Of a DNA stretch of 64,000 nt, positions 34,953 through 42,024 are shown piece after piece. A program made the translations under genes and the position numbers. Position 1 is the first letter of the stretch, and each line of letters opens with the position of its first letter. Origin of the DNA: Flavobacterium nitrogenifigens (lineage in GTDB: Bacteria; Bacteroidota; Bacteroidia; Flavobacteriales; Flavobacteriaceae); assembly GCF_003254565.1 (NCBI RefSeq), contig NZ_QJRI01000167.1, positions 62,001-126,000 of the forward strand, given 5' to 3'. A model generated the notes under the pieces. It searched no databases. It was given only the letters and a program-made list of their open reading frames with translations, and had not been told where the DNA came from.

Positions 34953-35263
34953 GAGTTATTTATACGCCAGAAGTAATACGATATTTAGACGATTTGGTAA
35001 TAACTTTATATAAAGAAGATTATTTTGGCTTCATAGAATCTGCGGAAGAATATGTTTCTAATATATATAATGCTGTTTCAGAAAGAATAAAGAAATTTCC
35101 TCAAAAGAAAACTCCGCATTCGTTGCAATATTTAGGAGCTAATTATATTTTCTATAAAACTAACTCAAGAACAACTTGGTATATATTTTTTGAAAAGAGT
35201 AATCAAAATTATCTGATTACTGGAATTTTAAATAATTACAACGAAGAAGCAAAAGAATTATAA
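34937..35263 (+). CDS. RelE/ParE-superfamily toxin-like protein
   Basis: 108 residues with the RelE/ParE layout: N-terminal beta strand (VIYTPEVIRYLDDL), two helices, then a basic beta sheet (ERIKKFPQ, LGANYIFYKTNSRTTWYIFFEK, YLITGILNN). Whether it is an RNase (RelE) or a gyrase poison (ParE) cannot be decided, since catalytic residues of RelE are variable. It overlaps the putative antitoxin by 16 bp and ends at a bidirectional terminator. Confidence 0.75.
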   Translation: MVGEIGVIYTPEVIRYLDDLVITLYKEDYFGFIESAEEYVSNIYNAVSERIKKFPQKKTPHSLQYLGANYIFYKTNSRTTWYIFFEKSNQNYLITGILNNYNEEAKEL

Positions 35264-35266
35264 AAT

Positions 35267-35307
35267 AAAATCCTCATAAACCTATTAAAGCTTATGAGGA
35301 TTTTTTT
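35267..35307. terminator. Bidirectional terminator between the toxin gene and fabD
   Basis: AAAATCCTCATAA pairs with TTATGAGGATTTT around a 12-nt loop, with A and T runs on either side for both strands. Confidence 0.85.
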
Positions 35308-35356
35308 ATGCGTATAGTTTTTAACTTATCACTAAAAACTGAACACTGAAAACTAA

Positions 35357-36229
35357 TTAAGCATTTGCAGTAGCAGCTTCTTTATCAATTTTATTAATCA
35401 AACCAGTTAAAACTTTTCCAGGACCAACTTCAGTAAACAAAGTAGCACCGTCAGCGATCATTTGCTGTACAGATTGTGTCCATCTTACAGGAGCAGTCAA
35501 TTGAATAATTAAGTTCTTTTTAATTTCATTAGCATCAGAAACCGCATTTGCAGTAACGTTTTGATATACTGGACAAATCGGAGTAGAAAAAGTAGTTGCT
35601 TCAATTGCAGCTGCCAATTCTTCTCTTGCAGGTTCCATCATTGGAGAGTGGAAAGCACCTCCAACAGGTAAAATTAAAGCACGTTTTGCTCCAGCAGCTT
35701 TCATAGCTTCACAAGCTTTTTCAACTGCTGTAGTTTCACCAGAAATTACTAATTGTCCAGGGCAGTTATAGTTAGCTGCAACCACAACTCCGTCTATAGA
35801 AGCGCAAACTTCTTCCACAACATTATCAGCTAGACCTAAAACTGCAGCCATTGTAGATGGAGTAATTTCGCAAGCTTTCTGCATTGCTAAAGCACGTTGA
35901 GAAACTAATTTAAGACCATCTTCAAAAGATAAAGTTCCGTTAGCAACCAAAGCCGAAAATTCTCCTAAAGAATGTCCTGCAACCATTTCTGGTTTGAAAT
36001 TTTCTAAAGTTTTAGCTAAAATAACAGAGTGTAAGAATACTGCAGGCTGTGTAACTTTAGTTTCTTTTAGTTCTTCGGCAGTGCCTTCAAACATGATATC
36101 TGTAATTCTAAAACCTAGAATTTCATTAGCTTTTTCGAATAATTCTTTGGCTAAAGCCGAATTTTCATAAAGGTCTTTACCCATTCCTGTGAATTGTGCA
36201 CCCTGACCCGGAAATACGTATGCTTTCAT
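35357..36229 (-). CDS. fabD: Malonyl-CoA:ACP transacylase
   Basis: 290 residues. GQGAQ (8-12) forms the oxyanion region; the nucleophile is S87 in GHSLGEF; the catalytic His is in GGAFHSPMM near 197. It loads malonate onto acyl carrier protein for fatty-acid synthesis. It lies downstream of a DUF983 gene (71-bp gap) on the same strand. Confidence 0.95.
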   Translation of the reverse strand: MKAYVFPGQGAQFTGMGKDLYENSALAKELFEKANEILGFRITDIMFEGTAEELKETKVTQPAVFLHSVILAKTLENFKPEMVAGHSLGEFSALVANGTLSFEDGLKLVSQRALAMQKACEITPSTMAAVLGLADNVVEEVCASIDGVVVAANYNCPGQLVISGETTAVEKACEAMKAAGAKRALILPVGGAFHSPMMEPAREELAAAIEATTFSTPICPVYQNVTANAVSDANEIKKNLIIQLTAPVRWTQSVQQMIADGATLFTEVGPGKVLTGLINKIDKEAATANA

Positions 36230-36299
36230 TTGTCTAATTTGTTTTTTATTTTTTTGAATTGAAAATTAGCTTCAATTGAAAGGCAAAAATAATACTTTT

Positions 36300-36662
36300 T
36301 TATTTCGAATAATCCTTAAACATATAAATCCATGCTAATCTGGAAAATCGAAGGTTAAAAGGTGTGAGCAAAGTGATAGAAACTGCAATAATTGGAAGGA
36401 TTCTTAAATCGAAATTTTTCTCAAAGAAAAACTGCGCAATACAATACGTTGCAATTCCTTGGGCTACAGTTAATCCGTAGTTTACATACATAGCGCCAAA
36501 GAAATAACCAGGTTCTTTTTGAAATTTATAATTGCAATGACTGCAGTATTCATTCATTTTTGGAAAACTGAAATTTAGAAAGATATTCTTGTCTGTAAAA
36601 ACTTTTCCCTTATGACAAACAGGACATTCGTTTTTTAAAATATGAGTTAATGCGCTTGACAT
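36300..36662 (-). CDS. DUF983 family membrane protein
   Basis: 120 residues. An N-terminal zinc-ribbon-like segment (CPVCHKGKVF near 14-23 and CSHCNYKF near 40-47) precedes two transmembrane helices (~58-80 and ~90-107). This matches DUF983 (PF06170), often found near cytochrome or lipid genes; function unknown. Precedes fabD on the same strand. Confidence 0.85.
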   Translation of the reverse strand: MSSALTHILKNECPVCHKGKVFTDKNIFLNFSFPKMNEYCSHCNYKFQKEPGYFFGAMYVNYGLTVAQGIATYCIAQFFFEKNFDLRILPIIAVSITLLTPFNLRFSRLAWIYMFKDYSK

Positions 36663-36793
36663 GATATTGTTATTTTTATTTAAGCAAAGGTAATTCAGGG
36701 CATTATAAAAGTCTTTTTAGTATCTTCGCTTGTTATAGCACAATAAAGACATTCTTGATTTAAATTTCAAAAGAATAAATTCCAAATTCCAAA

Positions 36794-37657
36794 ATGAAAA
36801 AATATCCTATTTATAGTGTTCAGAATTTCAGCTGTAATGATATTCACCGCGATTTTTATGTAAATACTTTTACAGAACATTTAAAAAATCATAGTTTCGT
36901 TGAAGAACCACATCGGCATGACTCTTATTTAATGGTCTTTTTTACAAAAGGTTCTGGATTGCATGAAGTCGATTTTGACCAGTTCGAAATCAAAAGAGGA
37001 AGCCTTTTTGTGCTGCAGCCAGGACAAATGCATCATTGGAATTTATCTGAAGATGTTGAAGGTTTTGTGATTATCTTTTCGCAGGAATTGTACAATCTGT
37101 ATTTCGGACAGAAAAAGATCAACGATTACAACTTTTACCATTCTATTCAAAACCGCCCCGAAATGGTTTTTGAAGAAAAAGAAATTCCAAAAATCCTTCC
37201 ATATTTCGATTTGCTGATTCAAGAAAATAGCCATAACAACAAATTTCAATTAGACAAATTGTTGAATTTGCTTGATTGCATTCATATTGAAGTAGCCAGA
37301 AAATATGGCGAAACTTATTCGCATCAAACCCATTCATACAATATTAAGATCAATAAGTTTGAATCGCTTTTAGAAGAATATTTCAGAACCCAAAAATTGC
37401 CTTCTTTCTACGCAGAAAAATTAAATATCACGCTAAAACACTTAAACAGAATCTGTAACGAAATCCTTCAAAAAACAGCCACAGAAGTTATTACTGACAG
37501 AGTAATTCTAGAAATAAAACGAATGCTGATAGATAAACAATTGGCTGTAAACGAAGTCGCCTTTAAGGTTGGTTACGAAGATTACTCGTATTTCTCTCGC
37601 TTCTTCAAAAAACAAACAGGAATGTCACCAACAGAATTCCGAAATACTGTACGTTGA
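36794..37657 (+). CDS. AraC family transcriptional regulator
   Basis: 287 residues. An N-terminal cupin-like sensing domain (HRHDSYLMVFFTKGSG, RGSLFVLQPGQMHHW) is followed by two AraC HTH motifs (~190-287: YAEKLNITLKHLNRICNE and VAFKVGYEDYSYFSRFFKK, ending TGMSPTEFR). It is divergent from DUF983 and convergent with YceI, so no adjacent target is obvious. Ligand unknown. Confidence 0.9.
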   Translation: MKKYPIYSVQNFSCNDIHRDFYVNTFTEHLKNHSFVEEPHRHDSYLMVFFTKGSGLHEVDFDQFEIKRGSLFVLQPGQMHHWNLSEDVEGFVIIFSQELYNLYFGQKKINDYNFYHSIQNRPEMVFEEKEIPKILPYFDLLIQENSHNNKFQLDKLLNLLDCIHIEVARKYGETYSHQTHSYNIKINKFESLLEEYFRTQKLPSFYAEKLNITLKHLNRICNEILQKTATEVITDRVILEIKRMLIDKQLAVNEVAFKVGYEDYSYFSRFFKKQTGMSPTEFRNTVR

Positions 37658-37666
37658 TTTTTTTTA

Positions 37667-37803
37667 GCCACGAATTCACGAATTATTTTTTTTTCGTTTG
37701 CCACAGATTGAAGGATTTTTACAGATTTAATCCTAATAATCATTTTAATCTGTGGCATTAAAATTTCTGGCATTTAGGAAAAATGAATTCGTGAATTCGT
37801 GGC
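37667..37803. repeat. Nested palindrome of GCCACGAATT and GCCACAGATT units
   Basis: The outer 18-bp perfect inverted repeat GCCACGAATTCACGAATT (37667-37684) pairs with 37786-37803. Inside it a GCCACAGATT/AATCTGTGGC pair encloses AT-rich sequence. Shares both unit types with 45274-45408, there in the reverse nesting order. Confidence 0.7.
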
Positions 37804-37812
37804 AAAAAAAAC

Positions 37813-37840
37813 AACCCCTTGCGTGAGGACGCAAGGGGTT
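37813..37840 (-). terminator. Terminator after the YceI gene
   Basis: AACCCCTTGCG pairs with CGCAAGGGGTT around 6 nt, with a T run on the minus strand beyond it. Confidence 0.85.
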
Positions 37841-37875
37841 CAATAACCAACCAATTAAATCTAAAACCAAATAGA

Positions 37876-38409
37876 TTAGGCTTGTTTTACAAATTGTAAT
37901 TCAATGTTCAAACGAACTTCTTCTCCTACTAAAACACCTCCTGTTTCAAGAGCTGAGTTCCAGTTTAAACCCCAATCTTTACGATTAATTTTTCCTTCTA
38001 TACTTAAACCAACTTTTGTATTTCCCCAAGGATCAGTCATAGTTCCGCTAAATTCTACTGGGAATTTTACTGTTTTAGAAACACCTTTAATGTTTAAATC
38101 TCCAGTTAACTCATAATCACCAGCATCAATTTTTTTGAAAGATGAAGCTTTGAAAGTCAATTTTGGATTGTTTTCTACATCAAAAAAGTCAGCACTTCTT
38201 AAATGTCCGTCTCTGTCTGCATTTGCAGTATCGATTGAAGCAATATCGCCAGAAAATTCGATAGTGGCATTTTCGAAGTTGTCTCCGTCTGTAGTAATTG
38301 TAGCGTCATAAGTTCCAAATTTTCCTGAAACATTTGTAAACATCATGTGTTTAACTTTAAAACCAATTTCTGAGTGAGTTGGGTCAATTGACCATTTTGT
38401 AGTTGCCAT
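37876..38409 (-). CDS. YceI-like lipocalin-fold protein
   Basis: 177 residues, a full YceI domain without a signal peptide, so cytoplasmic. Family marks are WSIDPTHSEIGFKVKHMMFT, GHLRSADFFDVENNPKLTF and GLSIEGKINRKDWGLNWN. YceI proteins bind polyisoprenoids or amphipathic molecules and are often stress-induced. Its promoter carries the 16-bp palindrome that also precedes the pirin gene. Confidence 0.92.
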   Translation of the reverse strand: MATTKWSIDPTHSEIGFKVKHMMFTNVSGKFGTYDATITTDGDNFENATIEFSGDIASIDTANADRDGHLRSADFFDVENNPKLTFKASSFKKIDAGDYELTGDLNIKGVSKTVKFPVEFSGTMTDPWGNTKVGLSIEGKINRKDWGLNWNSALETGGVLVGEEVRLNIELQFVKQA

Positions 38410-38453
38410 AATTTTATTTTTTTAAATAATTAATTTGTTTCATTTTGATAGGA

Positions 38454-38499
38454 CAAAGTTACGGTGACAGTTGTCCTAGAGCACTTAACCTAGATTAAG
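38454..38499 (-). promoter_or_regulatory. YceI promoter with 16-bp palindromic activator site
   Basis: On the minus strand TAACTTTG (38461-38454) is an exact -7 box, and 22 nt upstream of it lies a 16-bp palindrome (38499-38484; plus strand CTTAACCTAGATTAAG). There is no -33 TTG at normal spacing. The pirin promoter at 39714-39759 repeats the same layout, with an ACGGT run at the same place (plus strand) next to the -7 box. Confidence 0.7.
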
Positions 38500-38505
38500 A
38501 AATAA

Positions 38506-38536
38506 AAATGTGATAATTTTTTGGTTATCACATTTT
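38506..38536 (-). terminator. Terminator after the YjdI-like gene
   Basis: AAAATGTGATAA pairs with TTATCACATTTT around TTTTTTGG. It separates the ferredoxin-like gene from the YceI promoter. Confidence 0.75.
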
Positions 38537-38570
38537 GTGTTTTGTTGTCTCTCTGAGTAAAGTCGAAGAA

Positions 38571-38801
38571 TTATTTTTTATCATTCATATAAAATGTCAG
38601 CGCTCCCGACGGACATTTATTAACAGTAGAAATAATTTTCTCAGTAGTAGATTGTTCTGGAGTAATCCACGGTTTTTCTTTTGGACGAAAGACATCAGGA
38701 TTGTTTTTAACACAATTAGCAGAATGAATGCATTTTCCAGATTGCCATACAATCGTGACTTCTCCGTTTGTATATTCTTTAGTGAGGTTATTTGGATTCA
38801 T
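38571..38801 (-). CDS. YjdI-type (4Fe-4S) mono-cluster protein
   Basis: 76 residues of the YjdI/Fer4_19 family. Visible Cys are C24 and C30 (SGKCIHSANCVKN) and C63 (NKCPSGAL); WQSGKC, PDVF and KPWI match the family. Cluster binding is predicted from family, and I see only three Cys. It lies between the YceI and pirin genes, all leftward. Confidence 0.85.
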   Translation of the reverse strand: MNPNNLTKEYTNGEVTIVWQSGKCIHSANCVKNNPDVFRPKEKPWITPEQSTTEKIISTVNKCPSGALTFYMNDKK

Positions 38802-38888
38802 GGTTTAAAATTTTAAGGATTAGTTTAATTTTAAAGTCAGACCAATTTTTTTACTTATAAAGGTAGTCTTTCTTTTTTGAAATGGAAT

Positions 38889-38935
38889 AAAAAAAGAAAC
38901 GATAATAATCTGATTTTCAGGATTATTATCGTTTC
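38889..38935 (-). terminator. Terminator after the pirin gene
   Basis: GAAACGATAATAATC pairs with GATTATTATCGTTTC around a 10-nt loop, with a T run on the minus strand. Confidence 0.9.
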
Positions 38936-38967
38936 GGCATTCAGGTATTTAATTGTTTTTGTTTGAA

Positions 38968-39684
38968 TTAATAATTCATCGGAATGTCCATTAATAAAAA
39001 CTCAGCATCTGTATTGGCTTTAATATTTAAAGTATCAGTTCCTGAAATTCCAACTGCATCACGAGAGTTTAATTCCTGACCGTTGATGGTTACATTTCCT
39101 TTCAAAACGAAAGCATAAACTCCGTTTCCTTCTTTTTTGATTTTATATTCAGCAGTAACTCCAGAATCGAAATTCCCCATATTAAACCAAGCATCTTGGT
39201 GAATCCAAACCCCTTCATCATCTGCATTTGGAGATAAAACCTGAGATAATTTATTATGTCTGTCAGCAACATCCAAAGTAATCTGCTGATAGCGTGGCGT
39301 AACATTTCTTTTGTTCGGAAACAACCAAATCTGCAATAACTTAGTCTGCTGATCTGCATTTGGGTTAAACTCACTATGCTGAATTCCAGTTCCGGCACTC
39401 ATTACCTGAATATCTCCGTTTTTGATGATTTCAGTATTTCCCATACTGTCTTTATGAGCTAAATCACCTTCCAATGGAATCGTAATAATCTCCATATTAT
39501 CGTGAGGGTGAGTTCCAAAACCCATTCCGGCAGCAATTGTATCATCATTTAAAACACGAAGCGCTCCAAACTGAATTCTATCCGGATTGTACCAGCTCGC
39601 AAAACTAAAGCTATGATAAGCGTTCAACCATCCGTGATTTGCATTTCCTCTTGATTCTGCTTTGTGCAATACTATATTTTCCAT
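38968..39684 (-). CDS. Pirin family bicupin protein
   Basis: 238 residues. The N-terminal cupin has the metal-site motif GTHPHDNMEIITIPLEG and later GTGIQHSEFN; the second cupin is degenerate (~150-235). Start RGNANHGWLNAYHSFSFA is diagnostic for pirin/YhhW-type proteins, some of which are quercetinases. Its promoter shares the palindrome of the YceI gene, suggesting joint control. Confidence 0.92.
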   Translation of the reverse strand: MENIVLHKAESRGNANHGWLNAYHSFSFASWYNPDRIQFGALRVLNDDTIAAGMGFGTHPHDNMEIITIPLEGDLAHKDSMGNTEIIKNGDIQVMSAGTGIQHSEFNPNADQQTKLLQIWLFPNKRNVTPRYQQITLDVADRHNKLSQVLSPNADDEGVWIHQDAWFNMGNFDSGVTAEYKIKKEGNGVYAFVLKGNVTINGQELNSRDAVGISGTDTLNIKANTDAEFLLMDIPMNY

Positions 39685-39713
39685 GATTTTGTCCTTTTGT
39701 TATTTTTATAGTA

Positions 39714-39759
39714 CAAAGATACGGTCGATGTAGACGAAAAGCACTTAATCTAGGTTAAG
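39714..39759 (-). promoter_or_regulatory. Pirin promoter with 16-bp palindromic activator site
   Basis: On the minus strand TATCTTTG (39721-39714) is an exact -7 box. Exactly 22 nt upstream lies the palindrome (39759-39744; plus strand CTTAATCTAGGTTAAG), the exact reverse complement of the site in front of the YceI gene. No -33 TTG is seen. Confidence 0.7.
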
Positions 39760-39821
39760 AAAGGTTTTTTGAGGTGCAAAGGGTCAGAGTTTCAGAGGTG
39801 CAAAGGTTTTTTTTATGCAGT

Positions 39822-39923
39822 TTGTCATCCTGAGGAACGAAGGATCACACTCGGAACTCGACAAAGATTGGCGATTAAGCAGATGGAATTTCTTGTGCGA
39901 TCCTTCGTTCCTCAGGATGACAA
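39822..39923. repeat. 25-bp perfect inverted repeat element
   Basis: Arms 39822-39846 and 39899-39923 are perfectly complementary over 25 bp (core GTCATCCTGAGGAACGAAGG). The 52-nt loop includes ACTCGACAAAGATTGG, also found in the repeat at 48853-48983. Confidence 0.75.
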
Positions 39924-39967
39924 GATTATGATGAAATTATGTGATGTAAAGTCTAGAGAAGCGTGTG

Positions 39968-40327
39968 CTATTTAATCCTAACCAATTTCCCTTTTCCAAC
40001 TACAACATCAAGGTAATTCGCAACTGGACTTTGTTTGTCATGCATAAAAAATGGAATTGTATCTTTTTCAATCTGATCTTTTGGAATACTTATAATCAAA
40101 TCGGTATTAATGAAATTATCCAATAGTATCACATTACCATAAGAAACTTTCCCTTTTGGCAGAAATTTATTATCAAACTTAAAAATACTATCGCCAAAAG
40201 TAATTTTATCTTTTAAAATATAAGCGCCTTCATCTTCAATTAAATATTCGTAACGGCCAGTAAGTTTATCTGTTTTCTGGTTGAAGTTAATAAAAAACAG
40301 AGTGATTAGTAAAGCAAAATATTTCAT
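39968..40327 (-). CDS. Hypothetical exported protein
   Basis: 119 residues. The N-terminal hydrophobic stretch (MKYFALLITLFFINF) looks like a signal peptide; the rest is a small beta-rich domain (LTGRYEYLIEDEGAYILKD). No family recognised. It starts 6 bp after the stop of the RamB-like regulator, so it is almost surely cotranscribed with it. Confidence 0.7.
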   Translation of the reverse strand: MKYFALLITLFFINFNQKTDKLTGRYEYLIEDEGAYILKDKITFGDSIFKFDNKFLPKGKVSYGNVILLDNFINTDLIISIPKDQIEKDTIPFFMHDKQSPVANYLDVVVGKGKLVRIK

Positions 40328-40333
40328 GGTATT

Positions 40334-41815
40334 CTAACTGTATTGATTTATAAACTGCTGTACAACAGTGTCTGTATTTTGATGTCGTTTCTCTTTTTCC
40401 AAAACTGTCGGTGGAGCACTTCGTTCCAAACAATCTTGTACAGCACAAGTTTCGCAAGTTACACCAACAATTCGTTTCACCAAAGGTTTCCCATCAATGA
40501 ATTTGAATTTCTTTTTCATCGTCGGATTTATTAAAATTCCAACCGAAATGCTTCTAATATAATTTTCTGCAAAAGGATCTTTTGTCGCCGATGAAAAAAC
40601 CAAATATTCGTTTCCGCTATTGGCATAACTCGAAATTTGAGCATCAAAAAAATGAGATTTGTTTTGTTTAATGGCCTCATCAATTGTTTTAACCGAAACC
40701 CATCTTCTGCAATAATGCTCGTTGGTTTCATTGGCATGTGGTTCCTGTTGGTGCGTGATGTGTAATTCTTTATTTATCTGGTAAAAATCAGAACCAATTT
40801 TATGGGATAATCTTAAAAAGAATAAGTTTTTTAGCTGAAAATCTTTTGGTAATAAATTGGTCAATCGCTGATAAAAAGATTCTGGCGAAACCTCAAAACT
40901 TTCAATTAGCTGGACAAATTCTTCTGGTTTCGGATTTTCATTTTCCAAAAAAGAATTGATTTTGTCTACCACTAATTTCCTCGGCAATAATAAAGCACCT
41001 GCAAAATAAGAGGCATAAAAATTATTTAAAACTTGGTCGAAATTTTCAAACTTAATCCAGCTGAAAGTCAACAGACGATCGGAAATTTTCAAATAATTAT
41101 AGGCGATTTCTTTAGCTAAAATAAAAGCTTTCTGTGGAGCGTCGAGTTCTGTAGAAAGCAATAAAGTTCTACTTTTTGGAACATAAATCGAACGCAAATC
41201 ATCTAAAGCTTCCTGATCTGTAAAAGCAATTTCTTTAATGTTGTATTCGTATTCTTCTTTTAAAATTGATTCCAGTTCTTCAACGCTGATTTTAGAATCC
41301 AAATTGATTTGAAATGACTTAGAAAACGTAATTACTTTTTCTTCTAAATCTTCAAAATAATTGCTGTGCGCTTCCTGATACGAGCGTAAAGCAGCTAAAA
41401 AGAAGCTCTCACGGCTTAAATTATAATGCTGTGCAATTTCGATAATGGTACTAATGAATGCATTGACTTTGGCGGGAGCATTCGCAATAATATCAATCAA
41501 ATCGGCTTCCTGAATTCCGAAAAGCTCTAGTGGAATTTCTTTTAAAATTCCTGATTTCAAGATTTCGCCAATAGGAGCGAGGTTGTTATCGAGTTTTAAA
41601 GACACCATTTGGTCGTAATTCACGTCCAAATGTTCGCATAAAAGCAAAATTTTATCGGTTTTGGGATATTTTTTTCCCTTTTCAATCTCGTTTAAATACG
41701 ATTTTGAAAGATTAGTCAGTTTGGCCAAGCCAAAAAGAGACAAGTTTTTTTGTGTACGAACTTGTTTCATTTTTAGCCCAAAAATCAGCTTTATATAGTC
41801 TTTTTCGATATCCAT
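40334..41815 (-). CDS. RamB/ScfR-like transcriptional regulator of the glyoxylate shunt
   Basis: 493 residues. An N-terminal XRE helix-turn-helix (~12-70: KNLSLFGLAKLTNLSKSYLN) is followed by an IrrE/ImmA-like middle that lacks the HExxH protease motif (KAFILAKEIAYNYL). The C-terminal domain resembles DUF2083 of short-chain fatty acyl-CoA regulators, with a Cys cluster C454, C457, C462 (CETCAVQDC). Divergent from aceB, as RamB-type regulators act on acetate and glyoxylate genes in actinobacteria. The ligand here is inferred. Confidence 0.85.
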   Translation of the reverse strand: MDIEKDYIKLIFGLKMKQVRTQKNLSLFGLAKLTNLSKSYLNEIEKGKKYPKTDKILLLCEHLDVNYDQMVSLKLDNNLAPIGEILKSGILKEIPLELFGIQEADLIDIIANAPAKVNAFISTIIEIAQHYNLSRESFFLAALRSYQEAHSNYFEDLEEKVITFSKSFQINLDSKISVEELESILKEEYEYNIKEIAFTDQEALDDLRSIYVPKSRTLLLSTELDAPQKAFILAKEIAYNYLKISDRLLTFSWIKFENFDQVLNNFYASYFAGALLLPRKLVVDKINSFLENENPKPEEFVQLIESFEVSPESFYQRLTNLLPKDFQLKNLFFLRLSHKIGSDFYQINKELHITHQQEPHANETNEHYCRRWVSVKTIDEAIKQNKSHFFDAQISSYANSGNEYLVFSSATKDPFAENYIRSISVGILINPTMKKKFKFIDGKPLVKRIVGVTCETCAVQDCLERSAPPTVLEKEKRHQNTDTVVQQFINQYS

Positions 41816-41819
41816 AATC

Positions 41820-41850
41820 CAAATGTAGGTAATCTAAAAATAATCGCCAA
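41820..41850 (-). promoter_or_regulatory. RamB-like gene promoter, possibly leaderless
   Basis: On the minus strand TTG (41850-41848), 20 nt, then TACATTTG (41827-41820) form a full consensus promoter. Only four bases (GATT) separate the -7 box from the ATG at 41815, so transcription would start at or within a base or two of the start codon. Confidence 0.65.
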
Positions 41851-41869
41851 AAAAATATTTTTAAAATTT

Positions 41870-41913
41870 AGCGAACGTTCGCTTGTTTTGTAAAAAACTT
41901 TTTTATAACATTG
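41870..41913 (+). promoter_or_regulatory. aceB promoter with 14-bp palindrome
   Basis: AGCGAACGTTCGCT (41870-41883) is a perfect 14-bp palindrome in the ramB-aceB divergent region. It directly abuts a TTG (41883-41885), which with a 20-nt spacer and TAACATTG (41906-41913, one mismatch to TAnnTTTG) gives a plausible aceB promoter. The position is what a class-II activator would need. Confidence 0.5.
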
Positions 41914-42024
41914 TATCGTTGAAACTTATTAATTATGAATTAGTTATGATTGAGTTGTTTTGATGAAATGAAAATAAAAAACAGAGAATCTGTTTTTAAA
42001 AATTAAAAATAAAAATCTGCAGCT

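Noticed and set aside
39769-39975. 68-codon plus-strand frame
   Set aside because: It lies across the 25-bp inverted repeat element and has no protein-like features beyond it.
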